Of a stretch of DNA of 13,529 bases, positions 5,526-13,269 are shown in pieces. Both the position numbers and the translations under genes were made by a program. Below the pieces are notes generated by a model. It ran no database searches. It was not told the origin of the DNA and saw nothing but the letters and a program-made list of their open reading frames with translations. Source of the DNA: Phascolarctobacterium sp. Lineage in GTDB: Bacteria; Bacillota; Negativicutes; Acidaminococcales; Acidaminococcaceae. The stretch is from contig SFCN01000054.1 in NCBI GenBank assembly GCA_004558595.1, positions 1-13,529 of the forward strand, written 5' to 3'. Numbering within the stretch: position 1 is the stretch's first letter; each line of letters opens with the position of its first letter.

Positions 5526-8315
5526 TTATTTTACAGCGGATGCACAACGTTTGCACAAAGTGGGATGCTCGGCATCAGTGCCAACCTCGTCGCTGTAAAT
5601 CCAGCAACGCTCGCACTTATGACCTTCGGCAGCCAAAACAGTTACCTTCAGGTCCTCACGACCGGTAGCATCAGCACCACCGGCAACACCATCAACCAGA
5701 GTTGCTTGAGAAACGATGAGCAGAGTTGCCAAATCAGCCTCTACGGACTTCAGGATTGCCAAAGCCTCGCCCTCGGCGTGCAGCTCAACCTTTGCGTCCA
5801 AGGAGTGACCAATCTTCTTGGCTTGACGAGCCAGCTCCAGCACCTTGGTGATTTCGCTGCGGATACCAATGAAGTTATCCCATTTGGTTTCCAGAGCTTC
5901 GTCAATGTATTCTTCCTTAACCTCGGGCCAGGGCAGCATTTGCACGGACTCAGGAGCGTTAGCAGGCTTCTTCATGAATTGCCATACCTCTTCCATAGTA
6001 AAGCTCAGTACAGGAGTCAGCATAACAATCAAATCCATGAGGATTTCGTACATAGCGGTTTGAGCACTGCGACGTTCCTTGCTATCAGCCTTGTAAGCAT
6101 AGAGACGATCCTTGATAATATCCAGATAATAGCTGGACATTTCTACAGTGCAGAAGTTATGGATTGCATGATACAGCACATGGAAATCATAGCTTTCATA
6201 AGCAGCAGTTACTTCCTTCTTCAAGAGCTGCAGATGCATCAGAGCCCATTTATCCAGCTCCAGCATTTCAGCAAAGGGAACAGCATCCTTGGCATAATCA
6301 AAGTCGTTGGTGTTGCCCAGAATATAACGGATGGTGTTACGAATCTTACGGTATACCTCAGCCAATTGCTTAAGGATTTTCGGGGAGATACGAATATCTG
6401 CCTTGTAATCGGAGGAAGCAGCCCACAGACGAATAATATCTGCACCGTATTGCTTGATTACATCCTGAGGAATGATAACATTGCCCACGGATTTGGACAT
6501 CTTGCGGCCTTCGCCGTCAACAACATAGCCGTGAGTCAAAACAGATTTATAAGGAGCCTTTCCGGTTACGGCAACGGAGGTCAACAGGGAGGATTGGAAC
6601 CAGCCACGGTGTTGGTCGCTGCCCTCCAGATACATATCAACAGGCCAGCACAGCTCCGGACGCTTAGCAGCTACTGCCATATGGGAGGAGCCACTGTCGA
6701 ACCAAACGTCCATGATATCGGTTTCCTTGTGGAAATGGTCATGGCCGCATTTGGGGCACTTGGTACCAGCGGGTAACAGCTCTTCAGCACTGTGAGCCCA
6801 CCAAGCATCGCTGCCTTCCTTTTCGAACCAGTCAGCCACGGAAGCGATAGTTTCTTCATTAATCAAATGCTCGCCGCACTTGTCGCAGTAGAAAACGGGA
6901 ATGGGCACGCCCCAAACACGCTGACGGCTAATGCACCAGTCGTGACGGTCGCTAACCATGTTGTGAATACGTTGCTCGCCCCAGGAGGGAATCCATTTTA
7001 CATCCTTAGCAATAGCCTTCAGTGCTTCATCGCGGAAGCCGTCTACTGAAGCAAACCATTGGGAGGTAGCACGGAAAATAATGGGGTTCTTGCAACGCCA
7101 GCAGTGTGCATATTGGTGCTTAATGTTTTCCTTGCCCAGCAGGCAGTTCAACTCTGCCAAATATTTCAGAACCGGAATATTAGCATCGAAAACAAACATA
7201 CCCTTGAATTGCTCGCCAGCCTCAGCGGTCAGCTTGCCTTGCTCATCAACGGGGCACAGAATGGGCAGCTTATATTTTAAACCGGTCTCAAAGTCCACAT
7301 CACCATGACCAGGAGCGGTATGTACGCAGCCGGTACCAGCTTCCAGAGTTACATAATCAGCCATAACTACCAAGGATTGACGATGATTATACTCGGGGAA
7401 GGGATGCTCGCATTCAGCGTATTCCATTTCGCGACCCATGGTGGTACCCAGGATATTGCTCAAATCCTTGTGGCATTTTTTGCCAACCTCTTCTAGCAAA
7501 TCCTTAGCCATGAAGAGCACTTCGCCCTCGCATTCAACCCAAGCATACTCCAAATCCGGGTTCAAAGCTACAGCTACGTTAGCAGGAATGGTCCAGGGAG
7601 TGGTGGTCCAAATAACCATGTAGGCCTTCATGCCCTTTGCAGCTTCCGGAGTCTTGCCATTGTCCTTTACCAAGGGCATTTTTACGAAGATGGTGGGAGT
7701 CTTTTGCTCGCCATACTCAATTTCTGCTTCAGCCAGAGCGGTTTCGCAATGAGGGCACCAGTAAACAGTCTTTTTGCCCTTGTAAATATAGCCCTTATTG
7801 GCCATGGTACCGAAAACGCGAATTTGCTCAGCCTCAAAGCTGTGATGCAAGGTTACATAGGGATGGTCCCAATCACCCAGCACGCCCAGACGCTTAAAGT
7901 CCTCGCGTTGGACATCGATCCAATTCAAAGCGAAATCATGGCATTTACCGCGTAGGGTCAGAATATCCAGCTCCTTGCGGTTCAGGCCCAGCTCCTTAAT
8001 GCAGGCATGCTCGATGGGCATACCATGGGTATCCCAGCCGGGAACATAAGGAGTATCGAAGCCTTGAGCATATTTGTATTTAACAATGATATCCTTCAAG
8101 ATTTTGTTTAAAGCAGTGCCCATGTGAATCTTGCCGTTGGCATAGGGAGGGCCATCGTGCAGCACAAACTTGGGATGACCTGCATGCAGGGCTTGCTTCT
8201 TGTTATAAATATCGTTTTCCTGCCAGAATTTCAAAAAATCGGGCTCACGTTGGGGCAAACCAGCCCGCATGGGGAACTCGGTTTCAGGCAGATTCAGTGT
8301 TTTACCGTAATCCAT
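5526..8315 (-). CDS. ileS: Isoleucyl-tRNA synthetase
   Basis: Charges tRNA-Ile with isoleucine in the cytoplasm. The 929-residue length is normal for bacterial IleS. The class I signature follows GPPYANG (55-61) as HMGT (64-67), a common HIGH variant, and KMSKS is at 605-609. The CP1 editing domain is present, with WTTTPWTIPAN (236-246) and GTGCVHTAPGHGDVD (327-341). The SDRHDWCISRQRVWGVPIP block (455-473) and EGSDQHRGWFQSS (564-576) are diagnostic. Cys pairs near 187/190, 405/408, 477/480 and 520/523 and the C-terminal C901/C904/C921/C924 set fit zinc sites, the last being the usual C-terminal zinc finger. The start ATG at 8315 has GGAGG 9 bases upstream. Expression should be controlled by the T-box leader immediately upstream. 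Its place beside divIVA matches other Firmicutes. Confidence 0.98.
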   Translation of the reverse strand: MDYGKTLNLPETEFPMRAGLPQREPDFLKFWQENDIYNKKQALHAGHPKFVLHDGPPYANGKIHMGTALNKILKDIIVKYKYAQGFDTPYVPGWDTHGMPIEHACIKELGLNRKELDILTLRGKCHDFALNWIDVQREDFKRLGVLGDWDHPYVTLHHSFEAEQIRVFGTMANKGYIYKGKKTVYWCPHCETALAEAEIEYGEQKTPTIFVKMPLVKDNGKTPEAAKGMKAYMVIWTTTPWTIPANVAVALNPDLEYAWVECEGEVLFMAKDLLEEVGKKCHKDLSNILGTTMGREMEYAECEHPFPEYNHRQSLVVMADYVTLEAGTGCVHTAPGHGDVDFETGLKYKLPILCPVDEQGKLTAEAGEQFKGMFVFDANIPVLKYLAELNCLLGKENIKHQYAHCWRCKNPIIFRATSQWFASVDGFRDEALKAIAKDVKWIPSWGEQRIHNMVSDRHDWCISRQRVWGVPIPVFYCDKCGEHLINEETIASVADWFEKEGSDAWWAHSAEELLPAGTKCPKCGHDHFHKETDIMDVWFDSGSSHMAVAAKRPELCWPVDMYLEGSDQHRGWFQSSLLTSVAVTGKAPYKSVLTHGYVVDGEGRKMSKSVGNVIIPQDVIKQYGADIIRLWAASSDYKADIRISPKILKQLAEVYRKIRNTIRYILGNTNDFDYAKDAVPFAEMLELDKWALMHLQLLKKEVTAAYESYDFHVLYHAIHNFCTVEMSSYYLDIIKDRLYAYKADSKERRSAQTAMYEILMDLIVMLTPVLSFTMEEVWQFMKKPANAPESVQMLPWPEVKEEYIDEALETKWDNFIGIRSEITKVLELARQAKKIGHSLDAKVELHAEGEALAILKSVEADLATLLIVSQATLVDGVAGGADATGREDLKVTVLAAEGHKCERCWIYSDEVGTDAEHPTLCKRCASAVK

Positions 8316-8394
8316 TACTCATAACCTCCAAAAATAACCTCTTAAAAATTTATATATAGAAAATTAGAACATCGAGCAAGGGCCACAGACAAAT

Positions 8395-8425
8395 AAAAAG
8401 CTTCGTCCCTGACAAGGGACGAAGC
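8395..8425 (-). terminator. Regulated terminator of the ileS T-box
   Basis: GCTTCGTCCCT (8425-8415), loop TGTC and AGGGACGAAGC (8410-8400) form a perfect 11-bp stem, followed by TTTTT on the minus strand. It lies directly downstream of the T-box antiterminator sequence and 80 bases before the ileS start, as expected for transcription attenuation. Confidence 0.93.
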
Positions 8426-8656
8426 CTAATCATCATAATACTCCGTGGTACCACCCTCATGACAAAGTCCTCAAAAAAACTCTGCCACTCGTATGCGCTT
8501 TATCGGGCGCTCCCGTATGTGGCTACTCATTTCGCCACATCCACTCCCAAGTGATTTTCACCTGCTTTGCTTCCGGTCGGGCTTCCACCATCCCCAACTC
8601 GCTAGCTCCACGCCACAGGCTACTGTCTTGTTCATCATGTTCCACTATTGAAAACT
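8395..8656 (-). promoter_or_regulatory. T-box riboswitch, isoleucine-specific, upstream of ileS
   Basis: The leader senses uncharged tRNA-Ile and controls readthrough into ileS. On the minus strand the T-box sequence AGGGTGGTACCACGG (8457-8443) matches the family consensus. Its TGGT would pair with an ACCA tRNA end, implying discriminator A73. Upstream, the Stem I region carries the GGTGGAAGCCC-type distal segment. A specifier loop GAAAATCACT has the codon ATC at 8555-8553, which is isoleucine and agrees with the gene downstream. The antiterminator is followed by a strong terminator at 8395-8425. The 5' end is the predicted start of the promoter at 8663-8691. Confidence 0.93.
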
Positions 8657-8662
8657 CTAATA

Positions 8663-8691
8663 ATTATATATTAGGTGCTGACAAAAGTCAA
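8663..8691 (-). promoter_or_regulatory. Promoter of the T-box/ileS transcript
   Basis: TTGACT (8691-8686, 5 of 6 consensus), a 17-base spacer and a perfect TATAAT (8668-8663) on the minus strand place the start near 8656, right at the beginning of the T-box leader. Confidence 0.85.
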
Positions 8692-8750
8692 CTAATGTAG
8701 CTAATTTTTCGCAACACCTAACCAAGCCTACCATAAAAACTGTTACTAGG

Positions 8751-9422
8751 CTATTTTTTCTCATATTTAAAACCAAAAACGCCAAAGCCCTGGCCCTGAT
8801 TAAGGTGGCTTACATCATTCAAGCGAAAAATTGTGTGCTCATGCCATTTATTAACACCCAGCACCGTGACGCTAGCAGGAGCGATATCCACAGAATAATT
8901 ACATTCCACAACCTTGGGCATATCCATGCCCAGCCATTTGAAAATAATATTCTGAAGCGTGCCCTTATGGGCCACAATCAAGAGATTCTCCTTTTCCAAA
9001 TCGGCGCAGCCCCACAAACCCTGCACATTACGCTCATAAAATTCCGTGCGAGTTTCACCGCCGGGATAATTGCGATGGTGCAGCTCCTGCTCCGATGCCG
9101 GTCTACAAAAGATTTTCTTGGCCTCTTCCTCGGTCATACCGGCGGCGATGCCATTATTCTTCTCCCGCAAAAAGGGACAGTATTCTATAGCATCCTCCAT
9201 CTTGAGGGCACCGGCCAAAATCCGAGCGGACTCGGCAGCACGCTTTAAATCGCTAGCCAGAATGCGCAGCTTTTCCTTGCGGCCTGCAAAATCCTTGGCC
9301 AGCATGGCCGCTGCAGCCTGCAGCTGGGCTCTGCCCTTGTCCGTCAGCTCAGAATCGGTCCAGCCCCCGGTCAAATGCTGGGTATGGTGGGTCGCTTCCC
9401 CATGTCGCACTAGGATAATCAT
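8751..9422 (-). CDS. Histidine phosphatase family protein (phosphoglycerate mutase-like)
   Basis: A 223-residue protein of the two-histidine phosphatase/phosphoglycerate mutase superfamily, which works through a phosphohistidine intermediate. It opens with MIILVRHGEA. The putative nucleophile is H7, with R6, R61 (ASDLKRAAESA) and E87 (PFLREKNNG) completing the usual pocket. The second histidine is H152 in IVAHKGT. Most relatives have glycine where this protein has lysine after that histidine. I chose the ATG at 9422: it sits 6 bases after AAGGCGGTG, one mismatch from a perfect ribosome binding site, which overlaps the divIVA stop. An in-frame GTG at 9431 would add three residues but has poor spacing. 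It is the last gene of the yggS-divIVA run. The substrate (cobalamin precursor, sugar phosphate, phosphoserine or other) cannot be deduced, so no gene symbol is given. Confidence 0.88.
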   Translation of the reverse strand: MIILVRHGEATHHTQHLTGGWTDSELTDKGRAQLQAAAAMLAKDFAGRKEKLRILASDLKRAAESARILAGALKMEDAIEYCPFLREKNNGIAAGMTEEEAKKIFCRPASEQELHHRNYPGGETRTEFYERNVQGLWGCADLEKENLLIVAHKGTLQNIIFKWLGMDMPKVVECNYSVDIAPASVTVLGVNKWHEHTIFRLNDVSHLNQGQGFGVFGFKYEKK

Positions 9423-9435
9423 GCAGCCCACCGCC

Positions 9436-10254
9436 TTATTCTTCCGCTTGCTTGGTGAAATTCTTCACCAGCTCCAGCTGTGTTTCCAGCAAATGCTGCA
9501 TGTTCTTACAGTGCAGCAGGGATTTCTTCACTTGGTTTTCGTAGCTCTGTTGAGCTACGGAGGCACGGGACTCCGCATCAAATATAATCTTGCGGCTCTT
9601 TTCCTCAGCGTCGCCTACGATTTGGCGATACTTGGTATTGGCCTCCAGCATCATCTTACCGGCCTCGCTGCGCGCATCATCCAAAAGCTTATTGGCCTCG
9701 GCTGCCGCCGTATTGCCCCGCTTTTTGCACATATCCTCGGTGGTTACACGCATCTTATCCGTTTCCAGCTGGGCAGCGCGGCGCAGCTCATCCGCATAAG
9801 CCTTGGCCTCATCCCGCAGCTTATTGCACTCGGCCATGGTGGCCTGCAGCATATTATCGGTCTTCGCCTTGGTTTGGTTATACAAATCCTCCGCATGGGC
9901 CATGGTTTCCTCGTGCAGCTTTTTCGCTGCCTCCTTGGCCTCGGCCAGCTGCTGCTCGCATTTCACCGTGGTCTCCTGCTCTAGCAAAGCCGCCTTCTTC
10001 TCGCTGGCTGCCTTGACCTCGTCCGCAGTTTCCTGGGCCACGGTCAGGGTGCTTTGCATGGTTGCCTCCATTTGCTGATAATATTCCAGCTTGGAGCTCA
10101 CTCTTTCGATGGTTTCCTTTTGCTGCAGGTTATCCAAATAAAGATAATTGTATTCCTTAATGAGCTCCTGCATAAACTTGTCCACCTCAGCGGTTTCGTA
10201 GCCACGGAAGCCCTTGGAGAATGTTTTCTTTTTTAAATCCTCAGGAGTTAGCAT
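9436..10254 (-). CDS. divIVA: DivIVA-domain cell division/polarity protein
   Basis: Curvature-sensing coiled-coil scaffold that gathers at division septa and poles. The N-terminal DivIVA domain (about 1-60) reads LTPEDLKKKTFSKGFRGYE then EVDKFM. F16 and R17 correspond to the Phe-Arg pair that inserts into the membrane in Bacillus subtilis DivIVA (F17/R18). A long, almost unbroken coiled coil rich in Ala, Glu, Lys and Gln follows (about 30-260). At 272 residues it is much longer than the B. subtilis protein (164). The ATG at 10254 follows GGGAGG 7 bases upstream. The gene begins 18 bases after ylmH ends and overlaps no neighbour. Its location between ylmH and ileS supports true DivIVA rather than the related GpsB, which is shorter. 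Confidence 0.93.
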   Translation of the reverse strand: MLTPEDLKKKTFSKGFRGYETAEVDKFMQELIKEYNYLYLDNLQQKETIERVSSKLEYYQQMEATMQSTLTVAQETADEVKAASEKKAALLEQETTVKCEQQLAEAKEAAKKLHEETMAHAEDLYNQTKAKTDNMLQATMAECNKLRDEAKAYADELRRAAQLETDKMRVTTEDMCKKRGNTAAAEANKLLDDARSEAGKMMLEANTKYRQIVGDAEEKSRKIIFDAESRASVAQQSYENQVKKSLLHCKNMQHLLETQLELVKNFTKQAEE

Positions 10255-10272
10255 CTTGTTTCCTCCCTTTTC

Positions 10273-11058
10273 TTAAATGTAACGCTTCAGCGTAATGCTG
10301 ATGCGTCCTTTTTTAGTAGTACCGCGAATTTCGGCTACTTCTACCCGGCCACGCCCTCTAAAGGACAGCACATCGCCCTCCTTCACAGGCTGAGCCGCCT
10401 TTTTAGCCTCCTGCCAATTCACCTTCACATTAAGGCTCTTGATTTCCTCAGCCATACGGCTCCGGCTCACGCCGTAGCCTGCGGCCGCTACCGCATCCAA
10501 GCGCAAATCGGATACAGTCGCGTTGATAACCTTTACCTTCTCTTCCTTCTGCAGCAGTTCTTCCCGAGGAATTTCGGTAAGAGTCACCGGGGCAGCTCCA
10601 ATCTGCGTTAAATTGCCACTTAAGTAGTTGACCAAGGTTTTTTCAACCACAAATTGCGCCCCTTCCGGCACAAAAACTATATCCCCAAGCGCTTCGCGCT
10701 TGCAGCCGGTGCCCATGAAGGCACCTAAAATATCCCGATGGGACAAATCATAGTAGCGCTTGTCCCAAGCCGCCAAAAAGAAGCTCATGCCAAAATCAGG
10801 CTGGCCGTAAAAATTCTCGGCTACAAAGGCCACCTTCACACGCTCCGCGTTGGCAAAACCGCCGTCCGCTTCAATTTTGACATTGTCAAAATTCGCGGCC
10901 ACGATTTCTGCCACGTTATAGGCGTGGGGGTCCAGGAATTCACTGATCCGAAATTTGCGGCTTTTATTGGCGCCCTCGGCCAAATCTAATAGCTTCGCCG
11001 CCAGCTGCTCGTCGCCGCTGGCCTTAAAATAACGTAAAATCTTCTCTCTATCTGCCAT
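10273..11058 (-). CDS. ylmH: YlmH-type S4-domain RNA-binding protein
   Basis: A 261-residue RNA-binding protein of the YlmH family. The central part (about 65-165) is the conserved YlmH region, including the blocks HRDILGAFMGTG (107-118) and GDIVFV (125-130). The C-terminal S4 domain (about 183-245) has the typical LRLDAVAAAGYGVSRSRM helix pair and the KEGDVLSFRGRGR strand. Cyanobacterial and Bacillus relatives sit in cell-division operons. In B. subtilis YlmH has been linked to ribosome-associated quality control on stalled 50S subunits, while its link to division is mainly positional. The ATG at 11058 has TAGGAAG upstream, whose TAG is the proC stop codon, so only 9 bases separate the genes and translation is probably coupled. 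Confidence 0.9.
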   Translation of the reverse strand: MADREKILRYFKASGDEQLAAKLLDLAEGANKSRKFRISEFLDPHAYNVAEIVAANFDNVKIEADGGFANAERVKVAFVAENFYGQPDFGMSFFLAAWDKRYYDLSHRDILGAFMGTGCKREALGDIVFVPEGAQFVVEKTLVNYLSGNLTQIGAAPVTLTEIPREELLQKEEKVKVINATVSDLRLDAVAAAGYGVSRSRMAEEIKSLNVKVNWQEAKKAAQPVKEGDVLSFRGRGRVEVAEIRGTTKKGRISITLKRYI

Positions 11059-11067
11059 ATGTACTTC

Positions 11068-11898
11068 CTACTTGCTCTGCAGCTCCTGGCTGCGGGCCAG
11101 TACAGCCATGACGGCATCATAAAAAGCGCCACGCACGCCATGGTTTTCCAGAGCGTGAATACCAGCGATGGTAGTGCCGCCGGGACTGGTTACCTGATCC
11201 CGCAGTTGAGCCGGATGGAGGCCGCTTTCCACGCACAGCTTGCCGCTGCCCGCCATGGTCTGGGCGGCCAGCTTAATAGCCAGTGCCCGGGGAAGCCCTG
11301 CACGCACGCCTGCGTCCGCCAGAGCGTCGATAATCACAAAACAATAGCCAGGGCCACAGCCGCTGATGGCGGTGATGGCCTCGATAGCCTTTTCATCTAC
11401 AAATTCGATTTCGCCGCAGCTGCTAAAAATCGCCGCTGCATCAGCGCGCATAGACTCGGTCACAGCCTCATCACAGCAAATAGCTGTCATACCAGCTCCC
11501 ACAGCCAAGGGAGTGTTGGGCATAGTGCGCACTACAGGCAAACCGGGCGCATAAGCATGCAGCTGCTCGATGCTGACGCTGCCCATAATGGACAGCACCC
11601 AAGCACTAGGCTTTACATGGGCCATAAGCGCCGGAGTCAGCGCCACCGGCGCTACCTGGGGCTTTACTGCGAAAATTACCAGATCCGCCTCGGCCACAGC
11701 CGCCTGATTATCGGTCATGGCCTGCACACCATAAGTAGCGTTTAAATAATCGCAGCGCTTTTGGGTGCGGTTACCCACATAAATATCACTGGCAGAAATT
11801 AAGCCACCACCTAAAACACCCTTAATAATGGCTTCGGCCATAGCTCCGCCACCGATAAAGGCGATTTTCTTCGCCTGTAAGCCTTTTACTTCTTCCAA
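11068..11898 (-). CDS. proC: Pyrroline-5-carboxylate reductase
   Basis: Catalyses the last step of proline synthesis, NAD(P)H-dependent reduction of pyrroline-5-carboxylate, in the cytoplasm. The 276-residue length is normal. The Rossmann motif is KKIAFIGGGAMAEAI (10-24), VIFAVKPQ is at 74-81 and VVRTMPNTPLAVGAG at 122-136. The C-terminal dimer/active-site region has ISGCGPGYCF (178-187), ALADAGVRAGLPR (192-204) and the signature LRDQVTSPGGTT (232-243). The SGCGPGY block differs slightly from the common SGSGPAY. The start is a TTG at 11898, preceded by GAGGGG at suitable spacing. No other in-frame start precedes the Rossmann strand, and the gene overlaps the end of sepF by 13 bases. This suggests translational coupling. 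Confidence 0.95.
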   Translation of the reverse strand: MEEVKGLQAKKIAFIGGGAMAEAIIKGVLGGGLISASDIYVGNRTQKRCDYLNATYGVQAMTDNQAAVAEADLVIFAVKPQVAPVALTPALMAHVKPSAWVLSIMGSVSIEQLHAYAPGLPVVRTMPNTPLAVGAGMTAICCDEAVTESMRADAAAIFSSCGEIEFVDEKAIEAITAISGCGPGYCFVIIDALADAGVRAGLPRALAIKLAAQTMAGSGKLCVESGLHPAQLRDQVTSPGGTTIAGIHALENHGVRGAFYDAVMAVLARSQELQSK

Positions 11899-12491
11899 GG
11901 CTGTTCCCCTCTTTCATCATACATTTCTTCGCCCGCATCTATATCTACATTTTTCGGAGCGCAAATTAAAATATCACGGCCCAGCTTTTTCATGGTACCG
12001 CCTAGAGCATAAATTGTACCGCTAATAAAGTCCGTCATACGCTTAGCTAACACCTTATCCGTACCCTTGAAATTGACGACTACAGGCTCGCTGTTGCGTA
12101 AATAATCGGCAATCTTAGGTGAGTCATCGAAGCTGACTGGTTCCAAAACGATAACATTAATCAACTTATTAGCTACGGGAAGATTAATAGTGCGACTATT
12201 CATCTTGCCGTTATCTTCTTTTTTAGGCTCGCTCTTGGAGCTTTTAAAGCTCAGGAAGGACTTCTTTTCCGTGGCTACAGGAGCAGCTTTCTCCTGTTTT
12301 ACAGGAGCAGCTATCGCTTCCTTCTTCACAACGGGTGTGATTTCCTTTTTGCGGAACAAGGAAGCACGCTCTGGCTTCGCCGGTGCTTCTTCCTTCGCCA
12401 TAGGCTTCTTTACCTCCAGCTCCTCGTCCAGCAAATCGTCCTCTTCATCGTATAGGCTCAGGGCATCCATAATTTTGTCGATTAATTTCAT
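11886..12491 (-). CDS. sepF: Cell division protein SepF
   Basis: Membrane anchor and partner of FtsZ at the septum. The N-terminus (MKLIDKIMDALSL, 1-13) is the expected membrane-binding amphipathic helix. A charged, low-complexity linker rich in Lys, Glu, Pro and Ala runs from about 15 to 97. The SepF core (about 98-187) contains VIVLEPVSFDDSPKIADYLR (113-132), PVVVNFKGTDK and RMTDFISGTIYALGG (151-165), all typical. At 201 residues it is longer than B. subtilis SepF (about 150) because of the linker. The ATG at 12491 follows a weak GGTGA site. The gene lies 23 bases after yggS and overlaps proC by 13 bases. Confidence 0.94.
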   Translation of the reverse strand: MKLIDKIMDALSLYDEEDDLLDEELEVKKPMAKEEAPAKPERASLFRKKEITPVVKKEAIAAPVKQEKAAPVATEKKSFLSFKSSKSEPKKEDNGKMNSRTINLPVANKLINVIVLEPVSFDDSPKIADYLRNSEPVVVNFKGTDKVLAKRMTDFISGTIYALGGTMKKLGRDILICAPKNVDIDAGEEMYDERGEQPWKK

Positions 12492-12514
12492 ATATTCACC
12501 AGCTTTGCAAAAAA

Positions 12515-13216
12515 TTAGAATTTATAACTATAGTCACGTTGACCAAACAGAGCCGTGCCTACGCGCACCACATTGGCACCCTCTTCAATAGCAATAATAT
12601 AATCACTGCTCATCCCCATGGACAGCAAATCTATTTCCGGATGCTGCTCCTTGAGGCGTACATAGGCACGATAGCCAGCTGCGAAAATAGGTCGAGTTTC
12701 CTCCACATCATCGCATTTCTGAGCAATAACCATCAGGCCACGCAAGCGCACATTTTTGTAATTTCCAAGCTTGGGTAACAGAGCCAAATATTCCTCCCTG
12801 TCAAGGCCGGATTTTTGCTCCTCATGAGCAATATTCAGCTGCAATAAAATGTCCTGCACCTTGCCAATTCTGGCAGCTTCCTTATCCACAGCAGCCAGCA
12901 AATGCTCGCTATCCACCGATTCGATTAAATCAAAATGAGCCACTGCTTGCCGTGCCTTATTAGTCTGTAAATGGCCAATCAAATGCCAATAACCCTGCTT
13001 CCCGATGGCCTCCTGCTTATGCTTGGCCTCCTGTACACGGTTTTCACCAATATTCTGCACACCCAAAGCCAAGCTTTCTGTAATAACCTCGGGCGGATGA
13101 TTTTTCGTTACAGCTACCAAGGTTACTTGGCTACCTGTGAGCATTTCCTTTTCCTTGCGTTTATCAAGAGCAGCCTTAATCTCGTGCTGCACCAGCTTCA
13201 AATTATCAGCTAACAC
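12515..13216 (-). CDS. yggS: YggS/PLPBP-family pyridoxal phosphate homeostasis protein
   Basis: A PLP-binding protein with an alanine-racemase-like barrel but no known catalytic role. Relatives (YggS, YlmE, human PLPBP/PROSC) maintain the PLP pool and affect amino acid metabolism. The 233-residue length is typical. The PLP lysine is K38 in LVAVTKNHP. IGENRVQEA, WHLIGHLQTNK, RGLMVIA and the C-terminal phosphate-binding blocks LSMGMSSDY and VRVGTALFG are all present. The start is a GTG (13216-13214), 8 bases after a perfect AGGAGG (13230-13225); no ATG fits as well. It is the first gene of the operon, behind an extended -10 promoter. Confidence 0.95.
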   Translation of the reverse strand: MLADNLKLVQHEIKAALDKRKEKEMLTGSQVTLVAVTKNHPPEVITESLALGVQNIGENRVQEAKHKQEAIGKQGYWHLIGHLQTNKARQAVAHFDLIESVDSEHLLAAVDKEAARIGKVQDILLQLNIAHEEQKSGLDREEYLALLPKLGNYKNVRLRGLMVIAQKCDDVEETRPIFAAGYRAYVRLKEQHPEIDLLSMGMSSDYIIAIEEGANVVRVGTALFGQRDYSYKF

Positions 13217-13250
13217 TCTACTTGCCTCCTACTCTCCAGCAAAAAGATTG

Positions 13251-13269
13251 ATAGCAATGCTTCTGCTAT
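13251..13269 (-). promoter_or_regulatory. Short hairpin with following T-run in the yggS leader
   Basis: Read leftward, ATAGCA (13269-13264), a 7-base loop and TGCTAT (13256-13251) form a 6-bp stem. CAATC and then TTTTT follow. The stem is weak for a terminator, but the layout resembles one inside the 113-base untranslated leader of yggS. Confidence 0.25.

Noticed and set aside
5565..6776. 403-codon open frame on the plus strand antisense to ileS
   Set aside because: It lies entirely inside the certain ileS gene, has no recognisable domain, and its composition follows from the codon use of ileS on the other strand.
8700..8755. AGCCTA/TAGGCT pairing after the histidine phosphatase as a terminator
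   Set aside because: Only 6 base pairs with a 16-base loop and no following T-run.
9070..9984. 304-codon plus-strand open frame over the phosphatase and divIVA genes
   Set aside because: It crosses two well-supported minus-strand genes, and its repetitive Leu/Gly/His-rich translation is the complement of the DivIVA coiled-coil codons.
11059..11745. 228-codon plus-strand open frame
   Set aside because: Fully antisense to proC, whose motifs are unambiguous; no ribosome binding site or family resemblance.
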